DNA of 64,000 nt from Acidimicrobiaceae bacterium. Lineage in GTDB: Bacteria; Actinomycetota; Acidimicrobiia; Acidimicrobiales; RAAP-2. Positions 45,847-55,295 of the stretch are shown here, piece by piece. The notes beneath the pieces are model-generated. The model was not told the DNA's origin. It ran no database searches and worked only from the letters and a program-made list of their open reading frames with translations. The stretch spans positions 4,651 through 68,650 of the forward strand of contig PLON01000017.1 of the NCBI GenBank assembly GCA_003142095.1, in the 5' to 3' direction. Position 1 is the first letter of the stretch. The number at the start of each line of letters is the position of its first letter. The position numbers were made by a program, and so were the translations under genes.

Positions 45847-46659
45847 GTGTCGGGCTTTCCCACTTCGTTCCACCTCGGCCCGCTGGTCTTTCATACATAT
45901 GGTTTTGGGCTGGCCATCGCGGCCTACGTCGCCTTCGTCTACGCCCGCCATCGCCTGCGCAACAAAGGCATTCCCGTCGAACCCTTTGGGCGCTGGACGT
46001 TCTGGGTTCTGGTCAGTGGATTAATCGGAGCACGCGCCGCGAACATCGCGACCAACTGGAGCTACTACGACGGTCACCCCGGTCGCTGGATCGCCGTCTG
46101 GCAGGGCGGACTCGCGAGTTTCGGTGGCATAGGTCTCGCCCTGGTGGTCGGCGTCCTCTTGAAACGACGTCTCTGGTCCGAGACAAGACTCACGTATTTC
46201 ATGGACGCCCTCGTGCCCGCCCTCATTGCTGGTTGGGCGCTGGGGCGCTTTCTCGGTCCTCAGTTCATGGTCGATGGTGGCGGGCACCTGACCCACCAAT
46301 GGTTCGGCCTGCACTACGCGGGTCAGGTTGGTAAGCGCGTCCCGGTCCCGCTCATCCAAGGGTGCGAAGACGGGATTCTCTGGCTCATACTTATTGCGCT
46401 GGAACGCACGCGACTGAAGAACGCGACGGGTTTCATTACCTCCGTCGGCATGATCGTCTGGGGGCTCGTGCGATCCACCGACGAACGCCTGCTCCTCGGC
46501 CAAGAGTCGCACAGCGGTTCGGTGGGCGTGCAACTCGCCGGTCTCGCCCTTGCAGCCGCCGGCATCGTGACGCTCATCGTGCACCGGCCGGGTCGTTCAA
46601 AACCGGACTCCGATCACCACGCTCTCAGCGCCGGATCATCCGGCGCGGACGGTCGTTAG
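45847..46659 (+). CDS. Prolipoprotein diacylglyceryl transferase (Lgt)-like membrane protein
   Basis: LVFHTYGFGLAIAAYVAFVYARHRLRNKG, GLIGARAANIATNW...WQGGLASFGGIGLAL, divergent GRFLGPQF; GTG start directly after the NlpC stop. Confidence 0.8.
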   Translation: MSGFPTSFHLGPLVFHTYGFGLAIAAYVAFVYARHRLRNKGIPVEPFGRWTFWVLVSGLIGARAANIATNWSYYDGHPGRWIAVWQGGLASFGGIGLALVVGVLLKRRLWSETRLTYFMDALVPALIAGWALGRFLGPQFMVDGGGHLTHQWFGLHYAGQVGKRVPVPLIQGCEDGILWLILIALERTRLKNATGFITSVGMIVWGLVRSTDERLLLGQESHSGSVGVQLAGLALAAAGIVTLIVHRPGRSKPDSDHHALSAGSSGADGR

Positions 46660-47666
46660 AAGAGCGCGTTCCATTCGCCCGTCGTGAGCTGGCCGAGCGG
46701 TCGAAGCGGTTCTGCGCCTACGGGCACAGCGACGCGGATGTCGTCGACGTACGAGACGTGATCGAGTCCGACGCGACGCCACGGCGCGAAGATCGCACGT
46801 GTCGGCGATGCGTTGGAGTACAGCGGGCGCACGAGCAACTCTTCGCTCGACGCTGCGACCACCAGTGCCGGACGTTCCTTGGCGGTGACGTCGGGTTGAA
46901 CCGGGTCGAGTGCGTCAAAGGGAACTTCGACCACGACGATCGAACCCGCGAGAGGGTGATCGGCGTTGAATCGTGACTCTTCGAGCGGAGTCAGCAGCAC
47001 TCGACGTCGCGATTCCGGCGCGCTCGCCGCGACGGGCGTCGCGTTCGCGCTAGGGCGCGGTGGCGCGGAGTTCTTGGGCCGGGCGCTGCGCGGAGCGCGC
47101 GGCGGCGCGGCCACTTTCTTACGACGCTTCTCCTCCTCACGGCGGTGCTTACGTTGTTCGCGAATCTCGGGACTGACTTCGCGAGGGGCGGCGAGAACGG
47201 TGGGCGCTTGCATTTCGGGCAATTCCGGCAAGGCGAACTCTTCGCGTTCCGCGAGAAGTTGCCGACAGTGCGCGGTGGCGGGAAAAGCGTCACCAATCGC
47301 GTAGGCGAGGACGCTCACGGCGTCGTCGATCGATCCGCCTGTCGCGAGAAACTCGTCGATCGCCACTGAGAGCTGCTCGTAAGTGGGATGCTCGGAGTGC
47401 TCGCCAAGGAGTTCAATGACCTTTTCGAGCGGTGTCATCGCGATCACTTCCAGCAGTCCTCGCACCGCGGCCATCGGCGCACTCGTCGCGAACGCCTCGA
47501 CGTCGCGGCGCTGCTGCAGTTGACGGAGGGGCACGCCGACAACAGCGCTGACTTTGGCGTTGGCGCGAAGATCCAGCGAATCGACGACCTTGAGAACGTT
47601 CGCTGGATCGAATTTCAACAACGCGGCCCGCACGACGGCGGAGGCGCTGCTCGTGGTGTCGGTCAC
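46656..47666 (-). CDS. Unknown helical domain + basic linker + MazF/PemK-like C-terminal domain
   Basis: C-terminal AGSIVVVEVPFDAL...KERPALVVAASSEELLVRPLYS...GLDHVSYVDDIRVAVPVGAEPLRPLGQLTTGEWNALF resembles the PemK/MazF consensus. Confidence 0.6.
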   Translation of the reverse strand: MTDTTSSASAVVRAALLKFDPANVLKVVDSLDLRANAKVSAVVGVPLRQLQQRRDVEAFATSAPMAAVRGLLEVIAMTPLEKVIELLGEHSEHPTYEQLSVAIDEFLATGGSIDDAVSVLAYAIGDAFPATAHCRQLLAEREEFALPELPEMQAPTVLAAPREVSPEIREQRKHRREEEKRRKKVAAPPRAPRSARPKNSAPPRPSANATPVAASAPESRRRVLLTPLEESRFNADHPLAGSIVVVEVPFDALDPVQPDVTAKERPALVVAASSEELLVRPLYSNASPTRAIFAPWRRVGLDHVSYVDDIRVAVPVGAEPLRPLGQLTTGEWNALF

Positions 47667-47886
47667 AGACGACCTACGAGCGCGACGCGGAGGAGGACAT
47701 TTTAGAAGCGCCCGAGAAGATACGGTGAGGGCGGACGTTCATGAACCCATTATGGCATGTGAGTTTTACGCTCAAACTCGCCGTGATCCACTCGAGACCC
47801 GGTCGCCAATTAACATCACTCGTAGTGGGACAGTCGACACCGTACCGGAGTGAACTGGTCACACATCAATCCAGAGAGGGCATCTA

Positions 47887-49392
47887 GTGTCGCGTCGAAT
47901 ATGGCGACTCGCGATTGTCATGATGATCCTCTTCGCGCTCGTCGTCGGTCAGTCGGCATGGGTCCAGTTCTTTCACGCTTCGGCTCTCGACAAATCGTCG
48001 CTCAATCCGAGAAACAACTCGTCGAACGCCGCGTACCAGCGCGGCGAAATCGTGGCGGCGAACGGCACCGTCCTCGCGGAATCTATCCCCACGTCCAGTT
48101 CAGCCAATCCGTGGCGTCGAATCTATCCCGAAGGTCAGCTCTTTGCGGGCGTCGTCGGCTTCACGTCGTCGATCCAAGGCGACTGGGCCCTCGAGGCGCA
48201 GTACAACAGCGACCTCGAATCTCACTCGCAACCCCCGCAGAGTTTCGAACAACTGCTCGCGCCGACGCAGGCGGCCGATTCGGTCACGCTCACTCTCCAG
48301 CCCGCGCTCCAAAAAGTTGCCCAAGAGCAGTTGGCGGGGCGCGACGGATCGGTCGTCGCCATCGATCCGAGCACCGGAGCGATTCTCGCCTTGTACTCAA
48401 ATCCCACGTACAACCCCACACCATTTGCGTCGACGAACACCAAAGTCCAACAGGCGGCGTGGATCAAGGACAATAAAAAAGACTCTGACGGTTACCCGCC
48501 GCTCGGTCTCGTCGCCACGCAACAGACGATCTTTCCCGGCTCGACGTTCAAAGTGATCACCACTGCGGGCATCGTCAAATACCAACCGTCGCTGTTGACC
48601 AAGTACTACCCCTACATGGTGTCCACCGCACTGCCGGATACCAACAAGCGGCTCTTCAACGATGGAGACGTTTCATGCGGCGGCACCGTCGCGGAGATGC
48701 TCCCCCAATCCTGCGACCCCGGTTATGCGCTGCTCGGGATCGCTCTAGGCGCGCAGTCCCTCACCGCGACGGCGACCGCCTTCGGCTACAACCAAGTCCC
48801 GCCGCTCGATCTGCCGGGCGTTGTGGCGTCCTACTTTCCCAAGGAGTCCTACCTCGCGGCCAATCCCCCGTATCTCGGGTATTCCGCGATCGGCCAAGAA
48901 GACGTCAGTTCGACGGCCCTGCAGAATGCACTCGTGGCCGCCGGCATCGCCGATGGAGGAAAGATCATGACCCCGCACTTGATGTCCTCCATCAGTGGAC
49001 CCGACGGTGCAATCATCCAGCGCTACAAAGATTCAGTGTGGAAGGACCCGCTCACGAAGAGTCAGGCGGCTCAAATTGTTCCGTTGATGCACGCGGTGGT
49101 GACGTCGGGTACCGCTGAAGGGGTGAATTTCCTCGCCCAAGACGACGTTGCCGCGAAGACCGGGACTGCACAGGTGGGCAGCGTTCTCACCAACGACACC
49201 GACGACTGGATGATCGCGTTCGCGCCGGCAAGCGACCCCACCATTGCCGTCGCGGTGAGCGTTCCCTTCCAGAAGTTCAATGTCACCGGCGCCATCGTCG
49301 CCGGACCAGTCATGAAGTGCGTCATCGAGGCGGCCCTCGCGATGCAAGCGGGCAAACCTGTAACCGGCACGTCGACGACGTGCCCGAGCTAA
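47887..49392 (+). CDS. Penicillin-binding protein, class B transpeptidase (PbpA/PBP2-like)
   Basis: N-terminal TM; YQRGEIVAANGTVLAES; PGSTFK (SxxK), SCD (SxN/SxD), AAKTGTAQ (KTG). Confidence 0.93.
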   Translation: MSRRIWRLAIVMMILFALVVGQSAWVQFFHASALDKSSLNPRNNSSNAAYQRGEIVAANGTVLAESIPTSSSANPWRRIYPEGQLFAGVVGFTSSIQGDWALEAQYNSDLESHSQPPQSFEQLLAPTQAADSVTLTLQPALQKVAQEQLAGRDGSVVAIDPSTGAILALYSNPTYNPTPFASTNTKVQQAAWIKDNKKDSDGYPPLGLVATQQTIFPGSTFKVITTAGIVKYQPSLLTKYYPYMVSTALPDTNKRLFNDGDVSCGGTVAEMLPQSCDPGYALLGIALGAQSLTATATAFGYNQVPPLDLPGVVASYFPKESYLAANPPYLGYSAIGQEDVSSTALQNALVAAGIADGGKIMTPHLMSSISGPDGAIIQRYKDSVWKDPLTKSQAAQIVPLMHAVVTSGTAEGVNFLAQDDVAAKTGTAQVGSVLTNDTDDWMIAFAPASDPTIAVAVSVPFQKFNVTGAIVAGPVMKCVIEAALAMQAGKPVTGTSTTCPS

Positions 49393-49463
49393 TTCGGCCC
49401 TAACAACAAGCGTTTCTACGGGCTCACTAGAAATACGGAGCCTCGAACCGTAGAATCACGTTC

Positions 49464-50624
49464 ATGCATCCTCGCCCTGGCTCCGGTCGCGTCGCTCGTT
49501 GGCTGGGCGTCGTCGTAGTTGTCGCAACATGCGCCTGGTTTGTTCCGACCACCGTCGGTGCGACGAGTTTGACCTCGGGGCACGAGTTCGACGTCCCCTC
49601 CGGTCTCGCCTTCGGCGCGGGCCACTTGTGGGTCGCGAATGAAGACGGAAACTCGGTGTCTGAAATCAACCCCTCAAACGGCGCATGGATGGCGTCGCTG
49701 ACCTCGGGCCCCTACGGCATCGATCATCCGATGGCCATCGCCAGCAACGGATCTGACATCTTCGTTGCGAACGCCATCGGCTCGGTCAGTGAGATTCAGA
49801 CGAGCACTCGTAATCTCGTACGCATTGTCTTTGGCTCCAAATACCACTTGAACAAGCCCATCGCGATAACGGTGACCGGTGGCCGAGTCCTCGTCCTCAA
49901 CGCCGGCAACGGTGTCGGATCGATCAGCGAGTTCGATGCTCAAAACGGGGCACTTCTTCGAAACATTTCAGGGTCTCAGTACGCCTTTAACCAACCCGCC
50001 GCCTTCGCCGCGTCCGGTCAAGACGTCTTCGTCGCCGATAAAGGCGACAACTCGGTCACCGAAGTGAATATGGCGAGCGGTCGACTCGTCCATGTGATTG
50101 CCCAGCAAGGCCTAGACGCGCCCGACGGCATCGCGGTTGAGGACGGCCGTGTCTGGGTTGCCGACAGTGCGAGCGCCGCCGCAACTGAGATCAACGCCGC
50201 GAACGGCGCGGTCGTGGCGACCGTAAACGATACCGACGGTCAATACGGCTTCTGGAAACCGTCCACGGTTATCGCCGCTGGCGGAAATGTCTACATCGCC
50301 ACCCCGGACGGAACGAGTCCTATGGTGACCAAGGTTTCCGCGATCGGTGCGGCACCAGCCTGGTACATGTGCAACACCAACGGCCCGTACTACTTCAGTC
50401 TGCTCTCCGCCTTCGCGATATCGGGCAACAATCTCTGGGTGGCCAGTCGATCTGGCGCCAATAGTCCAACTCCCGCCGCGGCCACGGGATCTTTGACCGA
50501 GATGACGATTGACAGTGGCTCGCTCGTCCACACGTATCCCGCGCCACCGGCGTCAACCTTGACGACAACGACGACGTCCACAACAACAACAACAACAACC
50601 ACGACGACGATAACAACTCCCTAG
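49464..50624 (+). CDS. Secreted beta-propeller-like protein with poly-Thr C-terminus
   Basis: Signal peptide, repeated 'LWVANEDGNSVSEINPSNGA', 'IFVANAIGSVSEI', 'VFVADKGDNSVTEVNMASGR', 'VWVADSASAAATEINAANGA'; tail TLTTTTTSTTTTTTTTTTITTP. Confidence 0.8.
   Translation: MHPRPGSGRVARWLGVVVVVATCAWFVPTTVGATSLTSGHEFDVPSGLAFGAGHLWVANEDGNSVSEINPSNGAWMASLTSGPYGIDHPMAIASNGSDIFVANAIGSVSEIQTSTRNLVRIVFGSKYHLNKPIAITVTGGRVLVLNAGNGVGSISEFDAQNGALLRNISGSQYAFNQPAAFAASGQDVFVADKGDNSVTEVNMASGRLVHVIAQQGLDAPDGIAVEDGRVWVADSASAAATEINAANGAVVATVNDTDGQYGFWKPSTVIAAGGNVYIATPDGTSPMVTKVSAIGAAPAWYMCNTNGPYYFSLLSAFAISGNNLWVASRSGANSPTPAAATGSLTEMTIDSGSLVHTYPAPPASTLTTTTTSTTTTTTTTTTITTP
50561..50617 (+). repeat. Trinucleotide low-complexity tract (ACG/ACA/CAA)n encoding poly-Thr
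   Basis: gacgacaacgacgacgtccacaacaacaacaacaacaaccacgacgacgataacaac, including (CAA)6. Confidence 0.85.
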
Positions 50625-50714
50625 TCCGAATCCGATCGAGAGGTTCGAGACGACGGGCGATGATGTCCTCGTTGCCCGTCTCGTGAAATAAGTGATGTCA
50701 GCCATAATGTAGAG

Positions 50715-51287
50715 ATGCCTCGCCTGATTCCGCCTGTTCTCACTCCCGGGTCGATCAACAACCGCGCCCAGCCCGATATAGATATCAACGGCGAACTTCT
50801 GCTTCGTCGGTGGAAGGTCAAAGACGCATCTGTTGTCGCTACCGGATACAGCGATCCTGAAATTCAACGATTTATTCCCTATTCGTACGACATTGGTGAA
50901 GCCGTTGACGTGATTAACGGATGGAACGATGGTTGGAATCATGAGACGCGAGCGTGTTGGGCAATTACGCGAGGATCTGACGACACGCCGATTGGGCGGA
51001 TTGCTCTCCAGGACTTGGACCTCATCAGCGGGTCGGCCGAACTCGCGTACTGGGTGCTACCCCTTTTCAGAGGCGCAGGTGTGGCGTCACTCGCCGCGGC
51101 GGCACTGAGCAACTGGACGTTAAATGAACTTGGCTTTCACCGACTGGAGCTGATTCACTCGGTGAAGAATCTCGCGTCCTGTCTCGTCGCCGAGAGAGCG
51201 CAGTTCGAACTGGAAGGTATCGCAAGGAGCGCGGGCTTGTACTCCGATGGATGGCACGATGTGCATCTGCATGGGCGACTTCGTTGA
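50715..51287 (+). CDS. GNAT family N-acetyltransferase (RimJ/RimL-like)
   Basis: LLLRRWKVKDASVVATGYSDPEIQRFIPY...GSAELAYWVLPLFRGAGVASLAAAALSNWTLNELGFHRLEL. Confidence 0.88.
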   Translation: MPRLIPPVLTPGSINNRAQPDIDINGELLLRRWKVKDASVVATGYSDPEIQRFIPYSYDIGEAVDVINGWNDGWNHETRACWAITRGSDDTPIGRIALQDLDLISGSAELAYWVLPLFRGAGVASLAAAALSNWTLNELGFHRLELIHSVKNLASCLVAERAQFELEGIARSAGLYSDGWHDVHLHGRLR

Positions 51288-51351
51288 TGGTCACGTTCGA
51301 ATCAACGCTTCCGCGTCCACTCGGGATGGTGGCATAGGAACTGCAACTTTG

Positions 51352-51621
51352 TTAGTGACCGACGTGCCATTTACCGCACGTATCGCATCGATAGGCACTC
51401 ATTGGCACACCATCGCGTTTCGTCAAGAGTTGGGCCTGCCCTTGAGCTTCTTCACGCGTTACATATCCGCGCTTAGGTTGACCGCGCGACGTGGTGTGAG
51501 CACCTGGACCACGCCGGAGTGATGTACCTCCCCCTCGTCGTCGACCTCCGAAATGGCCAGACCAATAGAAAACGGCAGCGAAGAGGACAGCGGCTAGGAC
51601 AAGAACTCCAGTGGCGGCCAT
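51352..51621 (-). CDS. Small single-TM protein with C-terminal CxxCxxWHxGH motif
   Basis: MAATGVLVLAAVLFAAVFYWSGHFGGRRRGGG...YVTREEAQGQAQLLTKRDGVPMSAYRCDTCGKWHVGH. Confidence 0.6.
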   Translation of the reverse strand: MAATGVLVLAAVLFAAVFYWSGHFGGRRRGGGTSLRRGPGAHTTSRGQPKRGYVTREEAQGQAQLLTKRDGVPMSAYRCDTCGKWHVGH

Positions 51622-51781
51622 GGGCGCTGAGCGTAGTTGCCGCGCGCTCTGCACCGCGCGAAACCATAGGTGACACGGGGATGTCCAACCGCTAACAGCG
51701 TGTGTCCTATTTGGACCCACCGGTTCGCCTTGACCAACCGAACGAAGTAGTTCAGCAGTGCTTGCTCACCGTCCGACATTC

Positions 51782-51884
51782 CAGACGATTCCTCGTCTGA
51801 GTACTCGGTTCCGACCCAGGGCCCTCATCACGTTGCCGTGATGGTTGTGCGGGTGACGATCGGCTCTTCCCGCGTGCTTCGCGG
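51782..51884 (-). ncRNA. Candidate TnpB-associated reRNA/omegaRNA scaffold (three consecutive hairpins)
   Basis: Perfect hairpins in the tnpB 3' flank: 51870-51884 (CCGCG/CGCGG), 51826-51843 (CATCACG/CGTGATG, 4-nt loop), 51782-51799 (CAGACGA/TCGTCTG, 4-nt loop). Confidence 0.5.
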
Positions 51885-51901
51885 TGTAGATCCCAGTGAG
51901 A

Positions 51902-53383
51902 TCAGGCTGTGGAGAGAAGCGGAGCGCAGGTGGGAGTTGGGAATTGCTCGACGGAAGGCTCTATGGGCTGCCAACGGGCCAGGTTGATGGCCGCGTTGAG
52001 GTCGCGGTCAATGACCAGGCTGCAGATCCCACACGAGTAGGTCCGCGTCGAGAGGTCGAGTTCGTTTCTGATCTCACCACAGCCCGAGCACTTTTTGGAT
52101 GAGGGATAGAACCTATCGGACACTCGGACCTCGACCTCGTGCCAGCGCGCCTTGTAGAGGATCTGGCGAGAGAGTTCTCCCATGGCGGCGTCCGAGATGG
52201 ACCGCGCCAAGTGTCGATTCCTCACCATGCCGGCCACGTTTAGGTCCTCGATCACGAGGACCTGGCATCTGTCCACGAGTGTTTTGGATGCCTGGTGGAC
52301 CAAGTGCCGGCGGGTATTGGCGACCTTGCGATGTCGCTTGGCGAGTCGGGACCTCGCTCGTTGGCGGCCCTTCGACCCCGGTGTGGTTCTGGACAGGGCT
52401 TGATTGGCCGCCTTGAGCGACGCTTGCGCTTGCTTCAGTGTTTTCACCCCCTCGAAGCTCTCGGAGGGAACACCGTTGGCGTCAGCGGCGACGGCAAGGG
52501 AGGTGATTCCCCGGTCGACCCCGACGGGAACGGCGTGACGGTTGGTGCGACTGCGCTCGGTTTGGTGGAGTTCAGCGGCCACCCCGGTCAGCGACCCGGT
52601 CCAGCGCCCTGCACGCTCGGTGAGGGTCGCTGAATAGATGTGAAAGCGACCGGCATTGATCATCCGGCGGACCTTGCGGGTGGGGCCGCAGATCTTGACC
52701 GGCCCGAATTTTGGCAGGCGCAGGTGCGAGGAATCTGTGAAACGGATTGGCTGGCTCGACGGTGCCATCCCTGGCGTCGCGCGATTGCGCAGACGGAAAC
52801 TCGGCGTCACCTTCCCCTTGGCCTGGAAGTGGGGAAACCCGACGGGCGTTCCACCGCGCTTGCCACGCCGTGACGCAGAGAAGTTCTCAAGCGCCCGGGC
52901 CGCGTCCACCGAAGCACACTCAAAGACATCGTTGGGCAGTTCGTGGCGCCAGACCAAGCCGCAACTGCCGTCCTCATTGACCGGCGAGTCCTCGGACTCC
53001 CCGTTCTTCCAGGCGTTGAACTCGTTGATGAAGGTGAACCCCGACCATGAGAGTGAAGGAGTTGATGGCTCGCACGAATCTCCGCCCTCCGAGAGGGATT
53101 CTCTCTCGCCAGACCTCGCGTCCAAGTTGGCCTTGACCCGAGCTAGATGGTGGTTCACGGTGAAGCGCCGAGCTCCCGCGCACTTGGCGAAAAGAACCAT
53201 CTGCTCAGCGTTCGGATCGAGCGTGAACTGGAACGTGACGGCTCGTGACAGCACCTGATCGGTGTGCGACAGCGGAGCTCCATTTCGGCGGGAAGTCACG
53301 GTCTCATCATTGACTTCGGATGTGACATTGAGGGGGGCGTAACTGGATACGTGAAGAGTGGCATCCATGTCACTGCCAATCAA
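51902..53383 (-). mobile_element. tnpB: TnpB (IS605/IS1341 OrfB) RNA-guided nuclease-type gene
   Basis: RuvC motifs VGVDRGI, VIEDLNV, DRDLNAAINLA; zinc finger CSGCGE...CGIC; no TnpA seen nearby; start may be at 53368 (MDATLHVSS). Confidence 0.93.
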
Positions 53384-53507
53384 TGGAGCGACGCTTGATG
53401 GCCACCCCGGGTGTTCACGTTGCGGATCCTGAGGAACGTTCGTCCTCGCAGCCTGGCGCTCTCAGAACCAGGCCGACGGTGGCGAGACGCCACGCCGACG
53501 CCCTAGG

Positions 53508-53939
53508 TCAGATGCTGGGAGATTCTGCAACGAGTTCGACCTCGAACCCATCGGCATTGGAAAGATACGCGGCGTAGTGCTCTGGCCCACCGGCGTAGGG
53601 GTGAGCTTCTTCGAAGAGTAGGACCCAGCCGTGTTTGAGAGCAGCCTCGACCAACTCGTCAACCTCTTGAGTGCTCCCCGCGTGGAATGCCAAGTGGTTC
53701 AATCCCGGGCGAAGCCGGTCGTGGGTGGCACTCGTGAGTGCTGGCGACTGTTCGACCACGATGTAGACGTTGTCCAACTGCCAGCTGTGTCCGTTCTCCC
53801 AACTCTGGAAGAGTTCGTAGCCCAGCGCTTCCAAGAGCCAGCCAACGCTGGCCGTGGCCTCGTTGATCCGAGGCACCCAGATCTCGATGTGATGGAGTTG
53901 ACCGCTTTTCACTGGTTCGACTGTACGCGGTGCCCGCAA
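53508..53939 (-). CDS. VOC (glyoxalase/bleomycin resistance) family protein
   Basis: GQLHHIEIWVPRINEATASVGWLLEALGYELFQSWENG...GLNHLAFHAGSTQEVDELVEAALKHGW...YAAYLSNADGFEVELVA. Confidence 0.88.
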   Translation of the reverse strand: MRAPRTVEPVKSGQLHHIEIWVPRINEATASVGWLLEALGYELFQSWENGHSWQLDNVYIVVEQSPALTSATHDRLRPGLNHLAFHAGSTQEVDELVEAALKHGWVLLFEEAHPYAGGPEHYAAYLSNADGFEVELVAESPSI

Positions 53940-53983
53940 CTACGCACTTGGACTGTCTCACTGGATGTTTACCCAGCGGGGAC

Positions 53984-54790
53984 TCAGCAAAGCGCTCGAA
54001 GGACCTCGCTGATTGAGGCGACGCGGAGCCATCCGGTGGCCGAGGTCACGGTGTTCTCGAAGCAGCGCGCCAGACGGCGGCGACGCACGAGATGACCGTG
54101 GGCCACCTTGACCCGCCAGGCGTGTCGAATGGGTCGAAAGATCTTGGCCCCGTGCTCGTTGCGCGGTGGCTCGTCCCACCCAACCCGGCGAACCTCGTAG
54201 CCGAACCTTACCGAGAGCCGCTTGGCCGCGGACTCCGCGGTGCCGCGGTCCACGAGCACAAGTTCGAGGCGGTGGTCAGCGCCAGTACGGGCGAGGTCCT
54301 CAAGTATCAACTCAACCGCTCGCGCCTCGGACGTCGAGGCGGGAACGACTCTCACGCAGAGCGGCAGACCCGTGACGTCCACGCAGACGATGCGCTTGGC
54401 TCCGTTGGTACGACCGTGGGGACCGCCCTGGTTATGGAAGGTGGCACCCCCATTGGAGGCCCCTCGCGCGAGGTGCGTGTCTATAACCACCATCGAGGGC
54501 AGGAGGTCTTTTCGACCGAGGGCGGTGCGTGACGCGGCGTGCAGCTCGGTGAGAATCCGGGTCCACGTTCCGTTCCTCGACCACCGACGAAACTGGGACC
54601 AGACTCTTGTCCAGGGACCGAACTCCTCGGGTAGGAAGCGCCACTGGCAACCAGTGTGCGAGATATAGAGCATTGCGTCGACGACGTGGCGCAGGTCGTT
54701 GCCGTGCTTCGGTCCTCGTTTGGAGGGAACCAGCAGCAGGGGTTCCAATATCTTCCACTGGGCGTCGGTCAGGTCACTTGAATAGGCCAC
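53984..54790 (-). mobile_element. IS5-family-like transposase
   Basis: LTDAQWKILEPLLLVPSKRGPKHGNDLRHVVDAMLYISHTGCQWRFLPEEFGPWTRVWSQFRRWSRNGTWTRIL; VVIDTHLARGASNGGA; CFENTVTSATGWLRVA. Confidence 0.93.
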
Positions 54791-54870
54791 GACTTGATGG
54801 TGTCGCTCGTGGCTCCTGGCGCACTCGCCAAATAGAACACACGCTCTAAGCTTGCGTTTTAACCTAAGCC

Positions 54871-55230
54871 CTACGACGTGACGTTTTCTTTCAGGATGAG
54901 ATCAGCGGCTTTCGCATCAACGGTCCGTATCTGGGCGAGCAGAGAGCGAATGCGGCGGTCGTTGCCTATCCACTCCTGGTAGAGCTGGGCCTCGTGGGTA
55001 CTCAACCGGCGCGTCACGGTCTTGCCGTTCACCTTCGCGGTCCACTGCCAATACGGTCCGTGCGGAGTAGGTGGATCGGCGTTGCAGCGGCATCCCACTG
55101 AGGTGCAGCGGGTGTAGCGGCGAGTAACGCTCCCGGCGACGACGATGCCGACTTGCGAGATCTGCGCCGCCAACTCTCGGTGTCGCTGCTCAAGCTTCGC
55201 CAGTCGCTGCGCGACGCCCGTCCTCGCCAT
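54871..55230 (-). CDS. DUF6788-like protein, transposase-adjacent
   Basis: RRYTRCTSVGCRCNADPPTPHGPYWQWTAKVNGKTVTRRLSTHEAQLYQEWIGNDRRIRSLLAQIRTV. Confidence 0.75.
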   Translation of the reverse strand: MARTGVAQRLAKLEQRHRELAAQISQVGIVVAGSVTRRYTRCTSVGCRCNADPPTPHGPYWQWTAKVNGKTVTRRLSTHEAQLYQEWIGNDRRIRSLLAQIRTVDAKAADLILKENVTS

Positions 55231-55272
55231 GTTGCTCCCTCGCTCTCAATAAAAGCATCCCTCATTCGTGGA

Positions 55273-55294
55273 CAGACAGTAAGCATACTGTCTG
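55273..55294. promoter_or_regulatory. Perfect 9-bp inverted repeat (4-nt spacer) in divergent intergenic region
   Basis: CAGACAGTA-AGCA-TACTGTCTG, ending 1 nt before the ATG of the transposase at 55296. Confidence 0.7.
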
Positions 55295-55295
55295 C

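Noticed and set aside
47887-49392. SCD instead of SxN in the PBP transpeptidase
   Set aside because: SxD occurs in PBP2-type class B enzymes, so this is not evidence of inactivation.
50561-50617. Repeat tract considered as CRISPR or regulatory repeat
   Set aside because: It is in-frame trinucleotide coding for poly-Thr with no spacer structure; no CRISPR array or cas gene was seen in the window.
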